From the NCBI GenBank assembly GCA_946186215.1, contig CAMHMM010000132.1, positions 1 through 5,688 on the forward strand: 5,688 bases of DNA, given 5' to 3'. Under the pieces are notes generated by a model. That model saw only the letters and a list, made by a program, of their open reading frames with translations, had not been told where the DNA came from and did no database searches. Each line of letters begins with the position of its first letter. Positions within the stretch are counted from its first letter, which is position 1. Shown here in pieces: positions 1 through 5,237 of this stretch. The position numbers were made by a program, and so were the translations under genes. This DNA comes from an uncultured Ruminococcus sp. Lineage in GTDB: Bacteria > Bacillota > Clostridia > Oscillospirales > Ruminococcaceae.

Positions 1-1
1 C

Positions 2-847
2 CCCGCCATTGAGCTCGAGGAAAAGGCTTCCGGGGAGACAGAGGTGCGTGCAGGCTATCTTGTTCCCTCTGCATATACAGGCTCTGAGGTGTTCACCGCA
101 AACTTCGGCGGAGCAACACAGGAAGTCGATGCCTACACTCTTGTATGTATGATATGTTCTACCGAGATGTCTCCCTCATTCAGCAGAGAGGCGCTCAAGG
201 CGCAGGCAGTAGCTGCCTACTCCTATGTAAAGTATCACAATGTCAACGGACTCGTTCCGTCGGTGGTAGTAAAATACAGCGTACCCGAGGTCATAAAGTC
301 AGTCGTTGATGAAGTCTTCGGCCAGTGTGCATACTACAACGGCAGGATTGCACAGACCGTATACACCGCTTCAACCGCAGGAACTACCGCTTCTGCCAAG
401 AATGTATGGGGCGGCGGCACTCCCTACCTTGAAAGCGTAGAGACACCCATTGACGAGATGTACGACCCCAACTGGGGTGTGACCGTACAATACACCAAGG
501 ACGAATTAAAGGGCTATATAGAGCGCTACTGCGGTATCACTCTTTCGGACAGCCCTGACAAATGGGTCAGAATAATGTCTTACTATGACGGAAAATATGT
601 AGATGAGATCTATATAGATGATCAGGTTTCCGTAACAGGCAGACAGTTCAGAGAAAAGCTGATGCACTACGAGCTCAAATCATGGGCATTTGATGTAGCT
701 TATGAAAACGGAATGTTCACCTTCACCACCTACGGCTACGGCCACGGCGTGGGAATGAGCCAGAACGGCGCGAACATCCTCGGCAGACAGGGCTACACCT
801 ACGATCAGATCCTTGCGTATTATTTCCCGGGGGTTTATATTCAATGA
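2..847 (+). CDS. SpoIID/LytB-domain protein (5' partial), putative peptidoglycan lytic enzyme
   Basis: The reading frame is open to the left edge with no stop, so the start lies outside the window; the GTG at 44 is probably internal. About 281 residues are visible. Counting from the codon at 44, an N-terminal SpoIID block has STEM at 39-42 followed by EALKAQAVAAYSY at 49-61, and Glu41 matches the catalytic acid of SpoIID. The middle has TAG-T-ASAKNVWGG then PYLESV (111-132). The C-terminus has the hallmark YGHGVGMSQNGA (232-243) and ends YDQILAYYFPGVYIQ. Known SpoIID proteins are lytic transglycosylases cutting glycan strands denuded of stem peptides; relatives named LytB modify amidases. The His/Cys zinc ligands reported for clostridial SpoIID are not seen in the TASTAG stretch, so this is more likely a general SpoIID/LytB-like wall enzyme than true sporulation SpoIID. 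Its stop overlaps the pdp start (ATGA). Any signal peptide is out of view. Confidence 0.9.
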   Translation, partial: PAIELEEKASGETEVRAGYLVPSAYTGSEVFTANFGGATQEVDAYTLVCMICSTEMSPSFSREALKAQAVAAYSYVKYHNVNGLVPSVVVKYSVPEVIKSVVDEVFGQCAYYNGRIAQTVYTASTAGTTASAKNVWGGGTPYLESVETPIDEMYDPNWGVTVQYTKDELKGYIERYCGITLSDSPDKWVRIMSYYDGKYVDEIYIDDQVSVTGRQFREKLMHYELKSWAFDVAYENGMFTFTTYGYGHGVGMSQNGANILGRQGYTYDQILAYYFPGVYIQ

Positions 848-2145
848 ATGCATACGACCTGATACAGAAAAAGCGCTACAATGAGCCTCTTTCCAAGGCT
901 GAGATAGAATTCATGGTAAAAGGCTTTATTGACGGGACTATCCCTGATTATCAGATGTCGGCATTTCTCATGGCGGTATGCATCAACTCCCTTTCCGACG
1001 AGGAAACGGAAAATCTCACCCTTGCCATGATCGCCTCTGGACGCAGCTATTCGCTGCACAGCGAGATCGGCGGAGTGTGCATAGACAAACACAGTACAGG
1101 CGGAGTCGGTGATAAGACAAGTCTTATCATCGCACCGATCTGTGCAGCCTGCGGGGTATATGTCCCCAAGATGTCGGGCAGAGGCCTCGGACACACAGGC
1201 GGCACGATCGACAAGCTTGAATCCATACCCGGGTTCAGGACAGACATCACACACCAGCAGTTTGTGAAGATCGTCCGTGAATCCGGTTTTTCCATAATGG
1301 CACAGACTCCGGATATCGTACCGGCCGACAAGAAGATATATGCACTCAGGGATGTCACGGGCACAGTAGAGAGCATACCTCTGATATGCTCGAGCATAAT
1401 GAGCAAAAAGCTGGCCACAGGCGCAGACGGGATCGTACTCGATGTAAAAGTGGGCAGCGGCGCATTCATGAAAAATACGGACGATGCACGCAGGCTGGGT
1501 ATGCAGATGTGCGCCCTTGCACAGAGACTTGGCAGGAGATGCTCTGTCCTTATGACCGATATGGATTCACCTCTCGGCAGGGCTGTGGGCAACTCTCTCG
1601 AGGTAGCCGAGGCCTGTGATGTTCTCAAGGGCAAAACAAAGGGAAATATCCTCGCCGTATCTCTTGCACTTGCAGCACAGATGCTGTATATCGCAGGAAA
1701 GGGCAGCCTTGAACAGTGCGCTGAAATGGCGAAAAATGCCATTGACAGCGGCACGGCATTCGAGCGCCTTGAAAAGATGGTCGAAATGCACGGCGGGCAG
1801 TATCAGGCGCTGACAAAATATTCTCTCATGGGCAAGGCCACTGATAATTATATCCTCACCGCACCCCGCACGGGCTATATCTCATCCATAAATGCCCTTG
1901 CAGTGGGCAAAGCTGCGCTTGCGCTCGGCGCAGGACGCTCATACAAGAACGCTCCCATAGACAAGACGGCGGGAGTAAAATTTCTGAATGTGGCGGGAGA
2001 CTATGTAAGCGAGGGCGACGAGATAGGCATTCTCTACTCGTCCTCAGACGCACCCATGGAAAAGATAGCATCGGAGCTTGAAAAGGCTGTACAGATAACC
2101 TTTGAAAAGCCCGAAAGAAAAGATGCGGTTATAGGGCGGATATGA
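844..2145 (+). CDS. pdp: Pyrimidine-nucleoside phosphorylase
   Basis: A full-length 433-residue enzyme, the usual size for the family, that splits uridine, thymidine or deoxyuridine with phosphate into base plus (deoxy)ribose-1-phosphate in cytoplasmic nucleoside salvage. Three parts are visible: an N-terminal helical domain (about 1-70), the phosphate-binding alpha/beta domain with KHSTGGVGD (82-90) and SGRGLGHTGGTIDKLESIPG (111-130), and a C-terminal PYNP domain (about 343-420). Aligning by eye to E. coli thymidine phosphorylase (DeoA), base-binding residues map to His83, Arg169, Ser184 and Lys188. Lys109 stands where E. coli has Met111. Lysine there is the mark of broad-specificity PyNP, so I prefer pdp to deoA. 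The start ATG at 844 overlaps the preceding stop by 4 bases, with only a weak G-run (829-833) as ribosome binding site, so translation is probably coupled to the upstream gene. The stop is one base from the next start. Confidence 0.96.
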   Translation: MNAYDLIQKKRYNEPLSKAEIEFMVKGFIDGTIPDYQMSAFLMAVCINSLSDEETENLTLAMIASGRSYSLHSEIGGVCIDKHSTGGVGDKTSLIIAPICAACGVYVPKMSGRGLGHTGGTIDKLESIPGFRTDITHQQFVKIVRESGFSIMAQTPDIVPADKKIYALRDVTGTVESIPLICSSIMSKKLATGADGIVLDVKVGSGAFMKNTDDARRLGMQMCALAQRLGRRCSVLMTDMDSPLGRAVGNSLEVAEACDVLKGKTKGNILAVSLALAAQMLYIAGKGSLEQCAEMAKNAIDSGTAFERLEKMVEMHGGQYQALTKYSLMGKATDNYILTAPRTGYISSINALAVGKAALALGAGRSYKNAPIDKTAGVKFLNVAGDYVSEGDEIGILYSSSDAPMEKIASELEKAVQITFEKPERKDAVIGRI

Positions 2146-2146
2146 T

Positions 2147-3232
2147 ATGGACTTTCAGATCTCACCGGAAGAAAAAAAGTCGATACGCAGATACTACTCC
2201 CGCACCTCTCTGATAGTGATCGTACTGATACTTTTTTTCAATTTCTTCAATGACGGGATGTGCCTGCTCTGCGCGGGATTAAAGGGCGGCGGCTTTGATG
2301 CCGAGTCCATCGCACTCGGAAAAAAGGCATTTCTCTCAGATCCCGTTCTGAACGCGATCATGTCCTACGGCTTTGCCATCATTGCCGATGTAGCGGCGGT
2401 AATCGCGGGTATTGCCATCACAGGCAAGGGGCTCGGAGAAAAGCTCCGTCCCGTAGGCTTTGACGGGAAGGATATTTTCAACTACACTGTTATAGGCTTC
2501 GGTATATCCACTATCGGCTCACTGGTAAGCCTTGTCCTTGCTTCCGTACTGCTTACGGTGCAGCGCTCTCTTTCGGGCGCAGGGCCTATCGATGCGGCAA
2601 AGACCGCACAGGAGCTTCGCGGCAGCAATCCTCTCTGGTTGGATATGCTGATATATGCCTATATCTGCATTTTGGCTCCCATACTCGAGGAACTGGTGTT
2701 CAGGGGCGTTTTGCTCGAAGCCCTGCGCAAGTATGGAAATGTATTCGGCATAGTGATGTCAGCGGTCATGTTCGGCCTTTTCCATCAGCGCATGGCGCAA
2801 TGCTTTTTCGCCATGACCTTCGGTCTTGTGCTGGCTGTGGCAGCAGTCAAAACAAAATCCCTTATCCCGTCTATTTTCATGCATATCCTCAACAATACAT
2901 TTGCAGCTATACTCTCTGCGGGAGCGCGGTTTGTCGATATTTCCTCATTAAAGGGAATGAATACGGATAATTTCATGGATCCCGTAAAGCTCAAAGCACT
3001 GTTTGCGGCGATCATTCCCCTGCTTATTTATATGCTGTTTATCGGGCTCACAAGGTCTTTAGCTCTTATATACACCTTTGTAAAGGGAATGGGGCACAAA
3101 CGAAGCAACGGCGTTTTGTTCATAAGATCCGAGCAGGTGGCACAGCGCACATGGAAGATATTTTTCACAAGCGTTCCCTGGATACTGGTGATGATCTTCC
3201 TTGTTATCCAGACGATCGCAAAGCCGATGTGA
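2147..3232 (+). CDS. CPBP-family intramembrane metalloprotease (CAAX protease/Abi-like)
   Basis: A 361-residue polytopic membrane protein. Hydrophobic stretches lie near residues 19-35, 68-92, 112-137, 163-182, 198-233, 240-259, 284-310 and 338-357. The CPBP motifs are intact: EELVFR at 181-186 (EExxxR), FGLFH at 209-213 (FxxxH) and HILNN at 246-250 (HxxxN). In this family the two glutamates and two histidines form the active site, which faces into the membrane. Characterised members include eukaryotic Rce1 prenyl-protein proteases, and bacterial members are linked to bacteriocin self-immunity or processing of membrane peptides; the substrate here cannot be told. The N-terminal 18 residues are charged and probably cytoplasmic. 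The ATG at 2147 is one base after the pdp stop, with AGGGCGGA (2133-2140) as a likely ribosome binding site inside pdp. No bacteriocin-like small gene is visible beside it, so an immunity role has no local support. Confidence 0.93.
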   Translation: MDFQISPEEKKSIRRYYSRTSLIVIVLILFFNFFNDGMCLLCAGLKGGGFDAESIALGKKAFLSDPVLNAIMSYGFAIIADVAAVIAGIAITGKGLGEKLRPVGFDGKDIFNYTVIGFGISTIGSLVSLVLASVLLTVQRSLSGAGPIDAAKTAQELRGSNPLWLDMLIYAYICILAPILEELVFRGVLLEALRKYGNVFGIVMSAVMFGLFHQRMAQCFFAMTFGLVLAVAAVKTKSLIPSIFMHILNNTFAAILSAGARFVDISSLKGMNTDNFMDPVKLKALFAAIIPLLIYMLFIGLTRSLALIYTFVKGMGHKRSNGVLFIRSEQVAQRTWKIFFTSVPWILVMIFLVIQTIAKPM

Positions 3233-3237
3233 GGTGA
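3231..3237 (+). promoter_or_regulatory. Shine-Dalgarno site of the HD-hydrolase gene
   Basis: GAGGTGA lies four bases before the ATG at 3242 and overlaps the stop codon of the protease gene (TGA at 3230-3232). It is the strongest ribosome binding site in the four-gene run. It fixes the start at 3242 and suggests this gene can recruit ribosomes independently while remaining on the same transcript. Confidence 0.8.
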
Positions 3238-3241
3238 ACAT

Positions 3242-3811
3242 ATGCCATATATCGGATCATCGGCATTTCTTTCGGATGTGCTGAAATTTGCCGCAGCTGC
3301 ACATATCGGGCAGACAAGAAAGGGCAGCTCAATGCCCTATATAATCCATCCGTTCGAGGCTGCACTGATAGCAATGAGCCTTACGGATGATGAAGAGCTG
3401 ATCGCGGCCGCCATGCTCCACGATGTCATAGAGGATACTAAAATAACGGCGGATGAGCTGAAAACACGCTTCGGAGACAGGGTAGTGGAGCTTGTTATGA
3501 ACGAAAGCGAGGACAAGCTTTCTCATCTGCCCCCTCAAAGCACATGGAAGCAGCGAAAGAGCGCAACTCTTGAAAGGCTGCGTGTTGCAGGATATGATAC
3601 AAAGCTTCTCTGTCTCTGCGACAAGCTTTCAAATATCCGTCAGTGTGCTGCCGATAAGGCCCGTGACGGCGACGATATGTGGAATAAATTCCACAACAAC
3701 AACAAAGCCGATCAGGAATGGTATTACCGCAGCATTGCGGCTCTTCTGACGGAATTATCAGACACAGAGGCGTACAGGGAATACACTGCGCTTCTTGACA
3801 AAGTTTTCTGA
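3242..3811 (+). CDS. HD-domain hydrolase, probable Mesh1-like small alarmone hydrolase
   Basis: A 189-residue soluble protein made almost entirely of one HD domain. Visible motifs are QTRKG (24-28), PYIIHP (32-37), AAAMLHDVIEDT (55-66), a KTRFGDRVVELV stretch (74-85), and CDKLSNIRQ (126-134). By eye against human MESH1 and the RelA/SpoT hydrolase domain, metal ligands map to His36, His60, Asp61 and Asp127, the catalytic pair to Glu64-Asp65, and a substrate-contact Asn to Asn131, so the active site appears complete. Family knowledge suggests removal of the 3'-pyrophosphate from (p)ppGpp, with NADPH also a substrate for the animal enzyme. The usual VTDDK segment reads NESEDK (87-92), and the C-terminal part (about 139-165, containing HNNNK) differs from MESH1, so another nucleotide substrate is possible. 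No synthetase or TGS/ACT domains are present. It starts 9 bases after the protease gene and ends just before a candidate terminator, which makes it the last gene of the operon. Confidence 0.85.
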   Translation: MPYIGSSAFLSDVLKFAAAAHIGQTRKGSSMPYIIHPFEAALIAMSLTDDEELIAAAMLHDVIEDTKITADELKTRFGDRVVELVMNESEDKLSHLPPQSTWKQRKSATLERLRVAGYDTKLLCLCDKLSNIRQCAADKARDGDDMWNKFHNNNKADQEWYYRSIAALLTELSDTEAYREYTALLDKVF

Positions 3812-3816
3812 GGATG

Positions 3817-3861
3817 CCGGATCACCTGCATGAAAGAACAGCGCAGGCTTTCCGGTTTTTT
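3817..3861 (+). terminator. Candidate Rho-independent terminator after the HD gene
   Basis: CCGGA (3817-3821) pairs with TCCGG (3851-3855), and inside it CCTGC (3825-3829) pairs with GCAGG (3843-3847), separated by a 3x3 internal loop and closed by a 13-base loop. Six T residues follow at once (3856-3861). The position, six bases after the stop codon, is right for the end of the four-gene operon. The interrupted stem makes it weaker than a classic terminator, so partial read-through into the serine hydrolase gene is plausible. Confidence 0.5.
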
Positions 3862-3887
3862 CTGAGACGAGAAAGGGGCAGACCGCA

Positions 3888-5045
3888 ATGACAGGTCTTG
3901 ACAGAATAAACGGATATATCAGCGAATACATGAAAACGGGCTTTCCCGCAGGCTGTGCCCTTCGGGTGATACACAAGGGAGAAACAGTATTTTCTGAATA
4001 CTACGGCACAATGGACGGGCAGCGGCCTGTCACACGCGACAGCATATACCGCCTTTTCTCATTAACAAAGCCCGTGACCGCAGCGGCTGTGATGCAGCTC
4101 GTTGAAAACGGAAAGATAGAGCTTGCATATCCCCTTAAATGGTATTTCCCCGCTTTTGCCGACACAAAGGTCTTCAAGGACGGCAGTCTTGAAAAGCCCG
4201 CAAGGGATATCACTCTGCTCGACCTGATGACCATGACCTCGGGCATCAAATACCCTGATGCAACGCCCGCAGGAGAAGAAATGGGAAAGATATGGGGAGA
4301 GCAGTCCGATAGGATCGCAAACGGTGATCCATGGACTACCTGGCAGTTCATCACGGAAATGGCAAAGGCTCCCCTCTCCTTTGAGCCGGGTGAAAAGTGG
4401 GAATACGGTGCATCGGCTGATGTTCTTGCAGGCGTTGTGGAACAGGTCAGCGGGATGAAATTCAGCGAATATCTGCACAAAAATATATTTGACAGGCTGG
4501 AGATGGAGGACACTGATTTCTATGTTCCCGCTCAGAAGAAAGACAGGCTCATGACCTGTTACAGATTCGATGAAGACGGAAAGAATATCAGGCACGAAAA
4601 TGTGACCGACCTTTGTATGACCGACCGCTTCGCACCGCCCGCATTTGAATCAGGCGGCGCAGGGCTCTACTCCAACATAGAGGATTACAGCAAATTCGTG
4701 AAAATGCTTCTGGGCGAGGGCACAAAGGACGGCTTGCGTATACTTGGCAGGAACACAGTAAGCTATATGCGCGAATGCATCGTCCCTGTGATGATGACAG
4801 AGCCTGCCGGCTGGGACTCCATGCGCGGGCAGGGCTATGGGACGCTCATGCGCGTTATGGCAGACCGCGGCAAGTCGGGTATGCTCTATCCCGAGGGGCA
4901 GTTCGGCTGGGATGGTCTGCTCGGCTGCTACTTCTCGATAGATCCGGAAGAGCAGCTTGCAATGGTGCTCTTTATGCAGCAGCTCTATCAGGGCTGTTCG
5001 GACTTCACAAGAAAGCTCCAGAACATCATATGGAGCAGCCTGTGA
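3888..5045 (+). CDS. Serine hydrolase of the class C beta-lactamase fold (family VIII esterase-like)
   Basis: A 385-residue protein of normal length for the Beta-lactamase (PF00144) family. The nucleophile motif is SLTK at 58-61 (SxxK) in the context RLFSLTKPVTAAAVMQLVE. The second motif is YGAS at 173-176, where Tyr173 would be the general base and the Asn of the penicillinase YxN is absent. The KTG-type motif is replaced by FGWDG at 339-343, the W-x-G pattern seen in EstB-like carboxylesterases. FDRLEMEDT (201-209) and ESGGAGLYSNIEDYSKF (254-270) are typical family blocks. I infer an esterase or amidase on small esters rather than antibiotic resistance. There is no N-terminal hydrophobic signal, so it is probably cytoplasmic. 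The ATG at 3888 follows a G-rich site (GAAAGGGG, 3871-3878) by nine bases. It sits between two terminators, and I see no clear promoter of its own, so it may depend on read-through. Confidence 0.92.
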   Translation: MTGLDRINGYISEYMKTGFPAGCALRVIHKGETVFSEYYGTMDGQRPVTRDSIYRLFSLTKPVTAAAVMQLVENGKIELAYPLKWYFPAFADTKVFKDGSLEKPARDITLLDLMTMTSGIKYPDATPAGEEMGKIWGEQSDRIANGDPWTTWQFITEMAKAPLSFEPGEKWEYGASADVLAGVVEQVSGMKFSEYLHKNIFDRLEMEDTDFYVPAQKKDRLMTCYRFDEDGKNIRHENVTDLCMTDRFAPPAFESGGAGLYSNIEDYSKFVKMLLGEGTKDGLRILGRNTVSYMRECIVPVMMTEPAGWDSMRGQGYGTLMRVMADRGKSGMLYPEGQFGWDGLLGCYFSIDPEEQLAMVLFMQQLYQGCSDFTRKLQNIIWSSL

Positions 5046-5067
5046 CTGCAATTACCTGTGATACACT

Positions 5068-5096
5068 ATCCCTCTCATCGCTGTGATGAGGGGGAT
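5068..5096 (+). terminator. Intrinsic terminator after the serine hydrolase gene
   Basis: ATCCCTCTCATC (5068-5079) pairs over 12 bases with GATGAGGGGGAT (5085-5096), with one G-U pair (5073-5091) and a five-base loop (GCTGT). It starts 23 bases after the stop codon. The following T-tract is short (CTTTC), which is the only weak point. It separates the serine hydrolase from the LacI-type regulator. Confidence 0.75.
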
Positions 5097-5130
5097 CTTT
5101 CATGTGCCTTATTAATGTTAATAGATAGGC

Positions 5131-5157
5131 TAAAAAATTTATCAAATAAATTTTTTA
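5131..5157. repeat. Perfect AT-only inverted repeat
   Basis: TAAAAAATTTAT (5131-5142) and ATAAATTTTTTA (5146-5157) are exact reverse complements around a CAA loop. It lies between the preceding terminator and the LacI-type promoter, about 20 bases upstream of the -35 box. With no G or C in the stem it is a poor terminator hairpin. The phased A- and T-runs suggest bent DNA, a stimulating upstream element, or a distal protein-binding site. Confidence 0.7.
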
Positions 5158-5160
5158 ATA

Positions 5161-5203
5161 TTAACCATAAAAGGTATTGACAAAACCATACCAAATAGGT
5201 TAA
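5161..5203. promoter_or_regulatory. Candidate operator: nested inverted repeats around the -35 box
   Basis: The inner dyad has GGTATTG (5173-5179) facing CCATACC (5186-5192), matching at six of seven positions. The outer dyad is TTAACC (5161-5166) facing GGTTAA (5198-5203), exact. Their centres differ by only half a base (5182.5 and 5182), inside or beside the TTGACA box. A protein bound here would block RNA polymerase, and the first gene downstream encodes a LacI-family repressor, so autorepression is the simplest reading. The inner dyad is about 20 bp, the size expected for a LacI-type site, but it lacks the usual central CpG. Confidence 0.5.
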
Positions 5204-5206
5204 AAT
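5177..5206 (+). promoter_or_regulatory. Sigma-A type promoter of the LacI-family gene
   Basis: A consensus -35 box TTGACA (5177-5182) is followed after 18 bases by TAAAAT (5201-5206), which matches the -10 consensus at five of six positions. The predicted transcription start is near 5213, giving a leader of about 25 bases. The stretch just upstream (about 5131-5170) is strongly AT-rich and could act as an UP element. Confidence 0.75.
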
Positions 5207-5227
5207 TAATAAAGAGTACTACTATTC

Positions 5228-5233
5228 GGAGGT
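5228..5233 (+). promoter_or_regulatory. Shine-Dalgarno site of the LacI-family gene
   Basis: GGAGGT is a near-perfect complement to the 16S rRNA tail. Its GGAGG core lies five to six bases before the ATG at 5238. It fixes this start, as the protein then begins right at the helix-turn-helix. Confidence 0.85.
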
Positions 5234-5237
5234 TCAC

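Larger units (their letters stand above)
5125..5205. repeat. Direct repeat pair in the regulatory region
   Basis: ATAGGCTAAAA at 5125-5135 recurs as ATAGGTTAAAA at 5195-5205, 10 of 11 bases the same and 70 bases apart. The second copy overlaps the -10 box of the regulator promoter. AACCATA also occurs twice, at 5163-5169 and 5184-5190, 21 bases apart, i.e. about two helical turns. In DNA with only about 19% GC, chance AT matches are common, but both pairs share a GG or CC core. Confidence 0.45.

Noticed and set aside
44..46. GTG as the true start of the SpoIID/LytB gene
   Set aside because: The frame is open upstream to the window edge, no good ribosome binding site precedes it, and exported proteins of this family need an N-terminal signal that is missing after 44.
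841..1254. Minus-strand open frame of 137 codons opposite pdp
   Set aside because: It lies wholly opposite a highly conserved pdp coding region and its translation shows no recognisable domain; it is a shadow frame.
2147..3232. CPBP protease as an abortive-infection or bacteriocin-immunity system
   Set aside because: No bacteriocin precursor, ABC exporter or other defence gene is visible nearby, and its partners look like housekeeping genes.
3795..3800. TTGACA near the end of the HD gene as a -35 box for the serine hydrolase gene
   Set aside because: No -10-like sequence occurs 16-18 bases downstream, where the DNA is the GC-rich arm of the candidate terminator, and the bases are part of the LLDK codons.
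4001..4595. Two long minus-strand open frames opposite the serine hydrolase
   Set aside because: Both overlap each other and the well-supported + strand gene, and their translations are Cys/Ser/His-rich without motifs, as expected from reverse-complemented coding sequence.
4775..5086. A + strand frame of 103 codons running past the serine hydrolase stop
   Set aside because: It is in another frame inside the conserved 3' end of the hydrolase gene, with an Arg/Ala-rich translation and no ribosome binding site.
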